Source: Desulfatibacillum sp. (lineage in GTDB: Bacteria; Desulfobacterota; Desulfobacteria; Desulfobacterales; SpSt-501). Taken from it: a stretch of 64,000 nt of DNA. A model generated the notes under the pieces. That model did no database searches. It was given only the letters and a program-made list of their open reading frames with translations, and had not been told where the DNA came from. Positions within the stretch are counted from its first letter, which is position 1. Each line of letters starts with the position of its first letter. Below are positions 1 to 8,797 of the stretch, in pieces. The stretch lies in the NCBI GenBank assembly GCA_020725555.1, contig DYEU01000015.1:62001-126000 (forward strand). Direction: 5' to 3'. The position numbers and the translations under genes were made by a program.

Positions 1-637
<637 letters not shown>

Positions 638-651
638 GGGGCGACCAGTTG

Positions 652-676
652 CTCCACTTTCAACCACTTTACTCCA
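652..676 (-). promoter_or_regulatory. MraZ-box-like direct repeats (operator)
   Basis: On the minus strand, TGGAG, TGGTT and TGGAG occur at 676-672, 666-662 and 656-652, exactly 10 bp apart and separated by 5-nt spacers. A further TGGTC lies at 647-643, 9 bp on. MraZ of Escherichia coli is known to bind three TGGGN repeats separated by 5 nt in its own promoter. The array sits directly downstream of the -10 element, so autorepression is the likely role. The repeat geometry is seen; binding is inferred. Confidence 0.7.
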
Positions 677-704
677 TTAAACGCGAAACCGGGGCGGGAG
701 TCAA
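676..704 (-). promoter_or_regulatory. Sigma-70 promoter of mraZ
   Basis: On the minus strand, -35 TTGACT (704-699) and -10 TTTAAT (681-676) are separated by exactly 17 bp, each matching the consensus at five of six positions. It lies about 40 bp upstream of the mraZ ATG, and the MraZ-like repeats begin at its -10 end. Confidence 0.75.
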
Positions 705-910
705 GCGAAAAAAAGATTTTTTGCATGATTTTCAATTCTTATTCACGGAGGAAAACCGCGGGGGGAGTGGTCACGGGGCGGCCCGGGCCGGCGGCGGGAG
801 GCGCGCATCCCTCCGGGTCGTCAAGGAAATGGCGCCCGCGGGCGGCCGAGAGAAGGCCGGAAGGGGGCTGCGGCACCGTGGGCCCCGGGGGCGGCGATGA
901 AGAAATTTAC

Positions 911-1062
911 ATGTTTTTTCAGGCTGTTGGTTCTCATTTCGCTTTCGTTTCGCCCCGCCTTCGCGGCCGCTGCAGGTGAAGGGGCGGCATGCCTATTGCA
1001 GAATTTTCGGCCGCGGTTCTTCTTAGAACAAATTCAATGTTTTTCCAAGCGGTTGATTCACA
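911..1062 (+). repeat. Imperfect direct repeat flanking the sigma-54 promoter
   Basis: Two 26-nt segments, 911-936 and 1037-1062, agree at 21 of 26 positions; both begin ATGTTTTT and would encode MFFQAV(G/D)S. The downstream copy is the chosen start of the flippase gene. The upstream copy has no open gene behind it, so it may be a relic of a duplicated 5' end. Confidence 0.45.
985..1000 (+). promoter_or_regulatory. Sigma-54 (RpoN) type promoter of the glycan operon
   Basis: The sequence CGGCATGCCTATTGCA matches the -24/-12 consensus TGGCACG-N4-TTGCW at all but two positions and has the required GG-N10-GC spacing (GG 986-987, GC 998-999). The predicted transcript would start near 1010, downstream of the first possible ATG (989) of the flippase frame, which moves the likely translation start to 1037. 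An activator site was not identified. Confidence 0.6.
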
Positions 1063-2650
1063 GTCCGGGCTGGAATCGACGGGGCGGAGCCGTATCGCAG
1101 CTTTTTCCCCACCCAGCGTCAACGAGCAGATCCTGCGGAACAGCCTGTGGAATGCGCTCGGGAAGTTCGTCTGCGTTCCGCTCAACCTGCTTCTCGTCCC
1201 GTTCGTGCTCGCCTGCCTCGGGGCCGAGCGCTACGGGCTCTGGGTCGCCCTCTTCGCCCTGGTCGACTACGCGATGCTTTTCGACTTAGGCGTCGGCGCG
1301 GCCACGATCAAGCTTGCCGCCGAATTCAAGACCGATACGCAGGCCGGCCGGCTGGGAAGCCTGGCGGCGACCGCCCTGCTGTTCTGCCTGCTCTTCGTCC
1401 CCCCGCTTGCGGCCGCTTGCGGGTTCGCCGCGGAGATCCTCGCTGTTTTGCGCCTTGCCCCGGCCGACCCGGAGGAGGCCGTCCGTGTGTTCCGCTGGGT
1501 CCTCGCCCTCTTTGCCCTGACCCAGCTGCAGAGCGTGTTCCGGAACCTCCTGATCGGCCTCCAGCAGATTCATTTCACGAACCTCTGCGAAATCGTCTAC
1601 TTTCTTCTCTACGCGCTCGTCACGGTGCTCATCCTGCGGGGCGGCGGCGGGATGGGCGAGCTCGTGGCGGGGGTGTTCGTGCTGCGGGCCGCGCTGGGGG
1701 TGGCCGAGGTGCTGCTTTTTCTGCGCGCCACACCGCGGGGGCTGCGGTCTTCGTGGCGACCCGACCGCCGCATCGCCTCGCGCCTCCTCGGCTACGGCGG
1801 CAGGCTGCAGCTCACCTCCCTTGCGGGCCTGTTGAACTTCCAGTACGACAAGCTGCTGATCGGCTATGTCCTGCGCACCGAGTTCATCGCCTTCTACGAA
1901 CTGGGAAGCAAGCTCGCCGCGCTGGTGCGCTTCGTCCCCTCGGCCCTGCTCGCGCCGTTGATTCCGGCCGCTTCCGAACTCTCCGCCCGTAACGAGACGG
2001 AGAGCCTTGCTGCGCTCTATCGCGAGGCGACCCGCTACCTCGTTCTCCTCGCCGCGCCGGTCGCGGCGATTCTCGCCTTCCATGCCGACGCCCTTTGCGC
2101 GCTGTGGCTGGGCGGCCAGGCGGACCCGAGGGCCGCGCTCGCCCTGCGGTGGCTTGCGGTCGCCTACTTCTTCAACATCGCCACCGGGGGGGCGAACGCC
2201 ATCGGACGCGGAACCGGCCGGCTCCGGCCCGAGATGGAAGCCGCCGCGGCGATCAGCCTGCTCAACGTGTGTTCGAGCCTGGCCTTCATCCTGCTCTGGG
2301 GCTACCCGGGGGTCATCGCCGGAACCGCCCTTTCCATGGCGGCCGGCAACCTGCTCTACCTCCGGCGCTTCGGCCGGCTCCTCGGCGAACCGTGGGGCCG
2401 CCTTCTCGCAAGGACGCTCGCGGGGCCGGTCGCCTGTGCGGTCGCGGCGGGCGCCGCTTCCCGCCTGGTCTTCCTCGCCCTAAGCCCGGAGGCGCTCTGG
2501 GCGGGACGGATGGAGCTTCTCCCGCCGCTTGCCGCCTCCCTGCTCGGCTTTGCGCTTCTTTTTTTCCCGGGCCTCTGGCTTTCGCGGTCGGTTGCGCCGC
2601 AGGATTTTCTCCGCGCCCGGCAGGCCCTTGCCTCGATGAGGCGCTGGTGA
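1037..2650 (+). CDS. Wzx-type polysaccharide flippase (MOP superfamily)
   Basis: A 537-residue polytopic membrane protein of the oligosaccharide flippase family. The N-terminal region has NSLWNALGKF and LGAERYGLWVALFALVDY, typical of Wzx proteins that move lipid-linked glycan units across the inner membrane. About 12-14 hydrophobic segments follow, with short basic loops. The open frame extends back to ATG 989, but that codon lies inside a sigma-54 promoter, so ATG 1037 is preferred; no clear ribosome site precedes either. The stop overlaps the next gene's GTG, so the two are probably translationally coupled. First gene of a long operon of glycan-assembly enzymes. Confidence 0.85.
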   Translation: MFFQAVDSQSGLESTGRSRIAAFSPPSVNEQILRNSLWNALGKFVCVPLNLLLVPFVLACLGAERYGLWVALFALVDYAMLFDLGVGAATIKLAAEFKTDTQAGRLGSLAATALLFCLLFVPPLAAACGFAAEILAVLRLAPADPEEAVRVFRWVLALFALTQLQSVFRNLLIGLQQIHFTNLCEIVYFLLYALVTVLILRGGGGMGELVAGVFVLRAALGVAEVLLFLRATPRGLRSSWRPDRRIASRLLGYGGRLQLTSLAGLLNFQYDKLLIGYVLRTEFIAFYELGSKLAALVRFVPSALLAPLIPAASELSARNETESLAALYREATRYLVLLAAPVAAILAFHADALCALWLGGQADPRAALALRWLAVAYFFNIATGGANAIGRGTGRLRPEMEAAAAISLLNVCSSLAFILLWGYPGVIAGTALSMAAGNLLYLRRFGRLLGEPWGRLLARTLAGPVACAVAAGAASRLVFLALSPEALWAGRMELLPPLAASLLGFALLFFPGLWLSRSVAPQDFLRARQALASMRRW

Positions 2651-3720
2651 TTTCATCGGAAACCTCGGGCGGCGGATCCCCGTCCTGTCCTCTCTGTTCC
2701 TCGACGGAGATCGCCGTGCACCTCGAAGCCCCCGGCGCCGCGGGGGGGCCGGCGCGGATCTCGCGGGTTTTGAAATGCCGGCCCTGTTCCTTCCGGTTTA
2801 CCCATCCCCGGCCCTCGCCGGAAGAAACCGCGCGGCTCTACCCGGAGACCTACGGACCCTACCAGCGGGGAGGGCTTTCGGGCAGCGAGGTCTTCAACCG
2901 CGGCGCCTCCACGCGCGACCGCATCAAGAACCGGCTCAAGTGGTGCGTGCTGCGGCAGCGATACGGCTATGCCGATCTTCCGCCCCCTCCGGCTTCGGCG
3001 GCGGTCAACCGGCTGGGCGATCTTCTCCACCGGCCGCTCGGGGGGCTGCTCTACCGGGCCATGCGCTACTATTACCCGCGGATTCCGCAGGGGCGCCCCG
3101 GCGGGAAGGCTCTGGATGTGGGCTGCGGCAACGGCGCCCACCTCCTGTTGCTCAAGCGTCTGGGATGGGAGGTCGCCGGGTTCGATCTCGCGGATCACAC
3201 GGTGCCGGAGGTCCGCGCGGCCGGGATCCGGGTGCACACCGGAGCGCTGGAGGAGCTCGTCTCGCGCGCGGGCGGGTTTGACCTGATCACGATGTGGCAC
3301 GTGCTGGAGCACGTCGCAAATCCCCGGCAGACCCTGCGGTCGCTCCGGCGCCTGCTCGCGCCGGAAGGGGTGCTGATGCTCGAGGTGCCCTGCAGCGACA
3401 GCCTGGCCGCGAAGCTTTTCGGGCGTCATTGGGTCGGCTACGACCTGCCCCGCCATCTTTCCCATTTTTCCGTGAAAACGGCGCGGCGGCTCCTCGACGA
3501 AGAAGGCTTTGCCGTCGTCCGTCAGGGATGGTCATGGAAACAGCACCTGCCGGCAAGCCTCTCCCGCGCGCGGCAAGCCCGCACCCGGCCGGGATCGGAC
3601 GGCCGCTGGCTCGAGCATCCCGTCCCCCGTTTCTGCCTGCGGGCGGTCGGCCATCTCCTGCCCCTGGCGGGCGCGGGAGAAGCCATCCACCTGACGGCCC
3701 TCAAACGGGGTGTGGAATGA
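2647..3720 (+). CDS. Zinc-ribbon SAM-dependent methyltransferase
   Basis: A 357-residue protein. Residues ~10-50 hold two CxxC pairs (CPLCSS and CRPC) that probably form a zinc ribbon. Residues ~150-260 are a class I methyltransferase core with ALDVGCGNGAHLLLL (motif I) and MWHVLEHV, the pattern of Methyltransf_23-type sugar or lipid methylases. The GTG start overlaps the flippase stop (GTGA). The C-terminal ~100 residues are family-variable. It probably methylates a sugar of the surface glycan, but the acceptor cannot be told from sequence. It is the first of three related zinc-ribbon methyltransferases in this operon. Confidence 0.85.
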   Translation: MISSETSGGGSPSCPLCSSTEIAVHLEAPGAAGGPARISRVLKCRPCSFRFTHPRPSPEETARLYPETYGPYQRGGLSGSEVFNRGASTRDRIKNRLKWCVLRQRYGYADLPPPPASAAVNRLGDLLHRPLGGLLYRAMRYYYPRIPQGRPGGKALDVGCGNGAHLLLLKRLGWEVAGFDLADHTVPEVRAAGIRVHTGALEELVSRAGGFDLITMWHVLEHVANPRQTLRSLRRLLAPEGVLMLEVPCSDSLAAKLFGRHWVGYDLPRHLSHFSVKTARRLLDEEGFAVVRQGWSWKQHLPASLSRARQARTRPGSDGRWLEHPVPRFCLRAVGHLLPLAGAGEAIHLTALKRGVE

Positions 3721-4690
3721 CAGCTCCGCCGGGGGGGCCGCCCTGACCGTGCCGCCCGAGGTTTCCGTCATCCTGCCCTTCTACGAGGGGTCGGCCTGGC
3801 TGGCGCGCGCGGTGGAGAGCGTCCGCTCCCAGCAGGGGGTCGGCTGGGAGCTCCTCGTCGTCGATGACGGCTCGCCGGAGAGCCCGGAGCCGATTCTCGC
3901 GCGCTTTCGGGATCGCCGGATCCTCTCGCGGCGCATTTCCCACGCCGGCAAAGGAGCCGCCCTGAACTGCGGGATCCGCCACGCCCGGGCGCCCGCGGTC
4001 TGCTTTCTGGATCAGGACGACATCATGCTTTCCGGCCGGTTGGTGAGGCAGTTGGAGGCCCTCGCGCAGGAGCCCGGCTTGGACGGGGTGTACTCCGATT
4101 ACGAGCGCCGCTGGGACGACGGGAGGCCGATCGACCGCTTCATCAGCCGCCAGGTGACGCCCGGGGAGGCGCTCCGCCTCACGGCGGCCGGGTGCGGCCC
4201 CGTCACCATGCAGACCCTCCTGCTGCGGAAGCGTTGCATCGAGGCTCTCGGCGGATTCAGCGAGGCGCCGGAGCTGAGCGGCTTGGATGACCTGGAGTTC
4301 TTCGTGCGGCTTTTTCTCGGCGGGGTCCGGCTGCGCTACGTCCCGGGGACGGTGCAGGTCTGGGTTCGCCACGAGCGGAATTTCTCGCGCTCGGCCGCCT
4401 TCCAAGAGGCCCGGCGGCACTGGCTGCGGCGTCTCGAGGAGCTGGCCGCCCGGCACCCCGGCCTGCGCCGCGAGCGCGGGGCCTTTGCCTTTCACGCCCG
4501 CCTCATGCGGGGCATCCACGGCTTGGAGCAGCGCCGGCCGCAAGAGGCGGTCGGCGAGTTTCTCCACGCCGTGCGGGCCCGTCCCCTGCGCTGGGAGGGC
4601 CATTACCTGCTGCTCAAGGCCGTCGTCCTCGCGCTTGGGCCCGCGCGTCGTCGGCGCAAAACCCCCGCGGCCCTGCCCCCCGTGCCCTGA
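3710..4690 (+). CDS. Family 2 glycosyltransferase
   Basis: A 326-residue GT-A enzyme. VSVILPFYEGSAWLARAVES and LLVVDDGSPE form the nucleotide-sugar binding start, GKGAALNCGIRHA follows, and FLDQDD supplies the metal-binding DxD-type motif near residue 105. A conserved acceptor-side segment around GLDDLEFFVRL matches the ED motif region of GT2. The start is GTG at 3710, overlapping the methyltransferase end by 11 bp. Predicted to add one residue to the lipid-linked glycan at the cytoplasmic face; donor and linkage are unknown. Confidence 0.9.
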   Translation: MWNDSSAGGAALTVPPEVSVILPFYEGSAWLARAVESVRSQQGVGWELLVVDDGSPESPEPILARFRDRRILSRRISHAGKGAALNCGIRHARAPAVCFLDQDDIMLSGRLVRQLEALAQEPGLDGVYSDYERRWDDGRPIDRFISRQVTPGEALRLTAAGCGPVTMQTLLLRKRCIEALGGFSEAPELSGLDDLEFFVRLFLGGVRLRYVPGTVQVWVRHERNFSRSAAFQEARRHWLRRLEELAARHPGLRRERGAFAFHARLMRGIHGLEQRRPQEAVGEFLHAVRARPLRWEGHYLLLKAVVLALGPARRRRKTPAALPPVP

Positions 4691-4697
4691 GCGTCCC

Positions 4698-5762
4698 GTG
4701 CGTATCCTGATCAGCGGCCATCACAATCCCCATTTCCTCACCGTCACCGAGTACATCGAGCGGGCCGTCCGGGCCCTCGGGCACCGGGTGATCGTCTTCG
4801 AAGACCGGCGCCACATCTTCCCCGGCCGCCTGCGGCGCAGGTGGCCTCTCTTGCAGTCCCTCAGCGTGGCGGCCATCAACCGGCGGCTTCTGCGGCTTGT
4901 GGAACGGAGCCGGCCGGACCTGGTCCTGGTGACCGGCGGCCAGCGGATCACCCGCCGCGCGCTGGCGCCCTTGTCCCGCCGGGGGATTGCGGCCGTCTTG
5001 TGGACGACCGACGCCCCCAAGGCCTCCGACATCCTGCCGCGCACGGCCCGTGAGTATCGCGCGGTGTTCTGCCAGGGAACGGAGGCCGTGGACATTCTCC
5101 GGGCGGCGGGCGTCCCCGACGCCCGCTGGCTGCCCATGGCCTGCGACCCGGAGATTCACCGGCCCGTGGCCCTGGCCGCGGAGGAGCGGCGGCGTCTCGC
5201 GAGCCCGGTGGTCTTTGTCGGCTCCTATTACCCGGGCCGCGCCGAGCTCCTGCGGAGGGTGGTCCCTTTGGGCCTCTCTGTCTGGGGGCCGGGTTGGGGG
5301 GCGCTCCCCGCGGGGGATCCCCTGCGGGCCTGCATCCGGGGTGCGGGCATCGGGCCCGGGGCCTGGGTCCGCATCTACGCCGCGGCCCACGTCGTCCTCT
5401 CGGTTCATTACCGCAGCGACGATGAGCGGCTGCCATGCTACCAGGCGAGCCCCCGGGATTTCGAAGCCCTGGCCTGCGGCGCCTTCGTGCTGACGGACCG
5501 GCAGCGCGACGTCCTTGCCCTCTTCAAAGACGGGGAGCACCTGGCCTTCTTTTCCGACGGCGGCGATCTCGAACGCCGCCTCCGCGAATTCCTCGACGAC
5601 GCCGCGGCCCGGCGCCGCATCGCCGCGGCCGGCCGGCGGGAAGTGCTGCGCCGCCACACCTACGTCCACCGGATCGCGGAGCTGCTGAAGAGCCTGGAGG
5701 GCGTGCGGCGGCCGCCCGGCCCGGCGGCCGCGGCCGGATCCCCCGCGTCGGCACCCGCATGA
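4698..5762 (+). CDS. CgeB-like glycosyltransferase
   Basis: A 354-residue GT-B-type protein. RILISGHHNPHFLT starts the first Rossmann domain, WTTDAPKASDI and MACDPEIHRP lie mid-protein, and the C-terminal domain carries VVFVGSYYPGRAELLRRV and SPRDFEALACGAFVLTD, the layout of CgeB/spore-maturation-type glycosyltransferases (Glyco_trans_1_2). The start is GTG at 4698, 7 bp after the previous stop; upstream codons in the same frame are not conserved in style. The acceptor is not known. It is co-transcribed with glycan genes on both sides. Confidence 0.8.
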   Translation: MRILISGHHNPHFLTVTEYIERAVRALGHRVIVFEDRRHIFPGRLRRRWPLLQSLSVAAINRRLLRLVERSRPDLVLVTGGQRITRRALAPLSRRGIAAVLWTTDAPKASDILPRTAREYRAVFCQGTEAVDILRAAGVPDARWLPMACDPEIHRPVALAAEERRRLASPVVFVGSYYPGRAELLRRVVPLGLSVWGPGWGALPAGDPLRACIRGAGIGPGAWVRIYAAAHVVLSVHYRSDDERLPCYQASPRDFEALACGAFVLTDRQRDVLALFKDGEHLAFFSDGGDLERRLREFLDDAAARRRIAAAGRREVLRRHTYVHRIAELLKSLEGVRRPPGPAAAAGSPASAPA

Positions 5763-6853
5763 GACGCCCTCGCAAAGTCATCCACCTGACCGAGGACCTG
5801 GGGATCGGCGGCCAGGAGAAGGTCATCGCCACGCTGGCCGCGGGAGCGGACCGCCTGCGATTCGAGGTCGAGGTCTGGTGCCTGGTGCGGGGCGGCGCTA
5901 TCGCCGATCGGCTGCAGCGATCGGGTGTGCGGGTCCGGGTCCTGAGGCTTGCCAGCCACCACGACCCCTTCCAGGTGGTTCGTCTCGCGCGGCACCTGCG
6001 CCGCGCGGGAGCGGACATCGTGCACGCCCACGGGAGCTTCGCCGGCACCTTCGGCCGCCTCTCCGCCCTCCTCGCCGGCAAACGAACGACCCTGCTCCAC
6101 GTGCACACCACCGAGCCCGGGCTTCGCCTGCGCCACATCGCGGTGCAGCGCCTGCTCTCCCCCTGCACCGGCGCCGTCGTTTGCGTCTCCGAGGCGGTCC
6201 GGCGGTTCATGACCGCGGCGATCGGCCTTCCCGCCCGAAAATGCCGGGTGGTCTACAACGGCGTTCCCGACGCCACGCCGGCCCGCGCCGCGTTCGCGGC
6301 ACGGCCGAAAGGGGAGGCGGGGCTGCTTGCCGTGTCCCTCGGCTCCCTGGTCGAGAACAAGGGGCACCGGGTCCTGATCGCGGCCTTCCGGCGCGCGGCA
6401 GCTGCCCGGCCGGATCTCCGCCTGATGATCGTCGGCGGCGGCCCGCTGCGGGCGGCGCTGGAGCGGCAGGCCAAGGAGCTGGGGTTGGAGGGCCGCATCC
6501 GCTTTGCGGGCCCCCTCCTTGACGTCGAGCCCGTGCTCTCCGGGGCGGACATGGTCATCCAGCCGACGCTCCACCGCGAGGCCCTGTCGCTTTCGTTGAT
6601 CGAGGCCGCCCGGCACGGGCTGCCCGCGGTCGCAAGCCGGCTCGGCGGGATCCCCGAGGTGGTCGGCCACGGCCGCACCGGGCTCCTTGTGCCGCCCGGG
6701 GATGCCGAAGCCCTGGCCGGGGCCGTGGGCAGGCTCGCCGCGGAGCCTTCCCTGAGGGAGCGCCTGGGAAACGCCGCGCGGGTCGAATACGAGCGGCGTT
6801 TCCGGGCGGAGCACATGATCGCCGCCATCGAGGCCCTGTATGACGCGCTCTGA
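5759..6853 (+). CDS. Family 4 glycosyltransferase
   Basis: A 364-residue GT-B enzyme. N-terminal HLTEDLGIGGQEKVIATLA is the usual GT4 glycine-rich start; AHGSFAGTFGRL and VHTTEPG line the acceptor side; the C-terminal domain has EARHGLPAVASRLGGIPEV and GRTGLLVPPGD, the EX7E/nucleotide-binding region. ATG overlaps the previous stop (ATGA). Predicted to transfer a sugar retaining anomeric configuration to the growing repeat unit in the cytoplasm. Confidence 0.9.
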   Translation: MRRPRKVIHLTEDLGIGGQEKVIATLAAGADRLRFEVEVWCLVRGGAIADRLQRSGVRVRVLRLASHHDPFQVVRLARHLRRAGADIVHAHGSFAGTFGRLSALLAGKRTTLLHVHTTEPGLRLRHIAVQRLLSPCTGAVVCVSEAVRRFMTAAIGLPARKCRVVYNGVPDATPARAAFAARPKGEAGLLAVSLGSLVENKGHRVLIAAFRRAAAARPDLRLMIVGGGPLRAALERQAKELGLEGRIRFAGPLLDVEPVLSGADMVIQPTLHREALSLSLIEAARHGLPAVASRLGGIPEVVGHGRTGLLVPPGDAEALAGAVGRLAAEPSLRERLGNAARVEYERRFRAEHMIAAIEALYDAL

Positions 6854-7982
6854 ACCCCCCGCGCCGAAGGGCGCCCACAGGATCCGCGTCCTTCTGTTCT
6901 CCAGCTTCGCCGAGCGCGGCCGGGGGGGGCAGGAGAGCCTCTTTCACCTGGCCTGCGGGCTGGCTCCCTTGCGGGTTTCCCCGCACGTGCTCGTGCCCGC
7001 CGAGGGCAGCCTTTCGCGCAGCCTGCGCGCGCGGGGGGTGAGGGTCCATGTCCTCGATTTGCCCCGGATCGGCGCGGGCGGGGCTCCCCGCGTCGCCGGT
7101 GCGCTCTTTCGCCTGCTCCGGCTGGTGGATCGGCTGGGGATCGATCTGCTCCACACCGACGGCCCGCGCAACACCGTTTACGCCGGCCTGGTCGGACGGC
7201 TCCGGCGCCGGCCCGTGGTCTGGCACGTCCGGGCCTCGACCCCGGACCCCTACGACGCGCTGCTCAGCCGGCTTTCCTCCCGCATGGTGCTCGTGGCCGA
7301 TGCCCTGAAATCCCGCTTCCCGTCTCCTGCGGCCCGGCGCAAGATCCGCGTCATCCACAACGGCGTCGATCTCCACCGCTTCCGGCCGGAGGAGGAAAGA
7401 GGGCCGGCCGAGCGCCGGCCTGCCGGGACGGCGCTGCGGATCGGCACCGTGGGCCGGGTCGAAAAGGAAAAAGGCATTCTCACCCTGCTCGAGGCCTTGG
7501 GCCGGCTGGGGAGGGCGGCGCCGGCCGCCCGGTTGCTCGTGGCCGGGGGGTGCCCCGATCCGGCCTATTTGCGCCGTTGCCTGGAATTCTGCCGTCAAGC
7601 CGGGATCGGCGACCGGGTTGAATTCCTGGGGGCGCTGCACCCGGCCGAGGATTTCCTGAAGGGGCTCGACATCTTCGTCCTCTCGGCCGCAGGGGAGGCG
7701 TTCCCGCGGGCCGTGCTCGAGGCCATGGCCTGCGGCAAACCGGTCGTGGCCACAGCCGTCGGCGGCATCCCCGAGGCGGTCGAGGAGGGGAGCACGGGAT
7801 TCCTCGTCCCCCCCGGGGAGCCCGAAGCCATGGCGGATCGGTTGCGGCGGCTGATCGAAAACCCCGGCCTGCGCCTGCGGATGGGAAGAAGCGGCCGCCG
7901 GCGGGCGGAGGCCCTCTTCGGCCTGGAGAACAACACGGCACGCACGGCGCAGGTCTACGAAGAGCTGCGGGAGGCCCGATGA
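6840..7982 (+). CDS. Family 4 glycosyltransferase
   Basis: A 380-residue GT-B enzyme. [20 protein letters not shown] is the N-terminal loop; [13 protein letters not shown] and [12 protein letters not shown] are standard GT4 hallmarks; [20 protein letters not shown] with [14 protein letters not shown] forms the C-terminal donor site. It starts at ATG 6840, 14 bp inside the preceding gene, so coupling is likely. Paralogous to the genes at 5759, 9931 and 14008. Specificity unknown. Confidence 0.9.
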   Translation: MTRSEPPAPKGAHRIRVLLFSSFAERGRGGQESLFHLACGLAPLRVSPHVLVPAEGSLSRSLRARGVRVHVLDLPRIGAGGAPRVAGALFRLLRLVDRLGIDLLHTDGPRNTVYAGLVGRLRRRPVVWHVRASTPDPYDALLSRLSSRMVLVADALKSRFPSPAARRKIRVIHNGVDLHRFRPEEERGPAERRPAGTALRIGTVGRVEKEKGILTLLEALGRLGRAAPAARLLVAGGCPDPAYLRRCLEFCRQAGIGDRVEFLGALHPAEDFLKGLDIFVLSAAGEAFPRAVLEAMACGKPVVATAVGGIPEAVEEGSTGFLVPPGEPEAMADRLRRLIENPGLRLRMGRSGRRRAEALFGLENNTARTAQVYEELREAR

Positions 7983-8797
7983 GGTCGTCGTGCCCCGTCT
8001 GCCGGGGAGGATCGAGCCGGCTTCTGGAACCGGCCGAGCCCCCCCACCGGGTGTTGCACTGCCCGGCATGCGACGTGGCCTTTGTCGACCCCTTCCCCGA
8101 CCGCGCCGCACTGCAGCGTCGCTACGGGCCGGGCTATTACGCCGCCTGGATCTCGCGGCAGAAATCGCGTCGCGCCCGCATGTGGGATGCGCGCTTGAGG
8201 TTCCTCGAGGGGGTTGCCGGCCGCGGCCGGCTGCTCGACGTCGGCTGCGGCGACGGCGCCTTCCTGGAACAGGCGCGGCGGCGGGGTTGGGAGGTGGCGG
8301 GGACCGAAATCTCCTCCTGGGCGGCCGCCCACGCCGCGGCAACCCTGGGGCGGGCCGTCTTCTGCGGCGAACTCCGGGAGGCCGCCTACCCCGAGGCGCA
8401 CTTCGACGCGGTCACCCTCTGGCACGTCCTCGAGCACGTCACGGAGCCGCTTTCCCTTCTCGAGGAGGTGCGGCGCATCCTCAAGCCGCGCGGGGTGCTC
8501 ATCGTGGCCGTGCCCAACCGCAACGACCGCGTCATGCAGGCCGCCTATCGCCTGGTCAAGCGCCGCCGGCCGAAGCTCTTTTCGCTGCGGGACCGGGAGC
8601 CGCACCTTTTCCATTTTTCGGCCGCAAGCCTCACCCGGCTTGTCGCCCTCGCCGGGTTCGCCGTCGCCTGGATCGGACCCGATTCCGGCATCGTCGAGCC
8701 CTCCAAGCGGCTCGTCAACGGGGCCGCGGTGGTCCTGTCGCGGCTCCTCCATCGGTTCTGGTGGAACGCGATCCTTCTGATCGCAAGGAAGGCCTGA
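7979..8797 (+). CDS. Zinc-ribbon SAM-dependent methyltransferase
   Basis: A 272-residue protein with CPVCRG...CPAC near the N terminus (zinc ribbon) and a SAM-binding core LLDVGCGDGAFLEQARRRGW followed by LWHVLEHVTEPLSLLEEVRR. Same architecture as the proteins at 2647 and 13065 but shorter. ATG overlaps the upstream stop (ATGA). Likely modifies a sugar or the glycan chain end; end-capping methylation is one known role for such enzymes, but nothing here proves it. Confidence 0.85.
   Translation: MRSSCPVCRGGSSRLLEPAEPPHRVLHCPACDVAFVDPFPDRAALQRRYGPGYYAAWISRQKSRRARMWDARLRFLEGVAGRGRLLDVGCGDGAFLEQARRRGWEVAGTEISSWAAAHAAATLGRAVFCGELREAAYPEAHFDAVTLWHVLEHVTEPLSLLEEVRRILKPRGVLIVAVPNRNDRVMQAAYRLVKRRRPKLFSLRDREPHLFHFSAASLTRLVALAGFAVAWIGPDSGIVEPSKRLVNGAAVVLSRLLHRFWWNAILLIARKA

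Larger units (their letters stand above)
638..1036. other. Intergenic region between mraZ and the flippase operon
   Basis: A 399-bp stretch without a convincing gene. It holds the mraZ promoter and operator on the left, an AT-rich patch at about 705-760, a GC-rich middle with nothing recognisable, one copy of an imperfect repeat at 911-936, and a sigma-54-type promoter at 985-1000. A short reading frame from 897 begins like a signal peptide (MKKF...) but runs into the flippase in another frame and is not called. Confidence 0.6.

Noticed and set aside
897-1000. Signal-peptide-like short frame starting MKKFTCFFRL
   Set aside because: It has no own stop before running antisense to no gene but across the flippase in another frame, and the stretch overlaps the sigma-54 promoter; no independent support.
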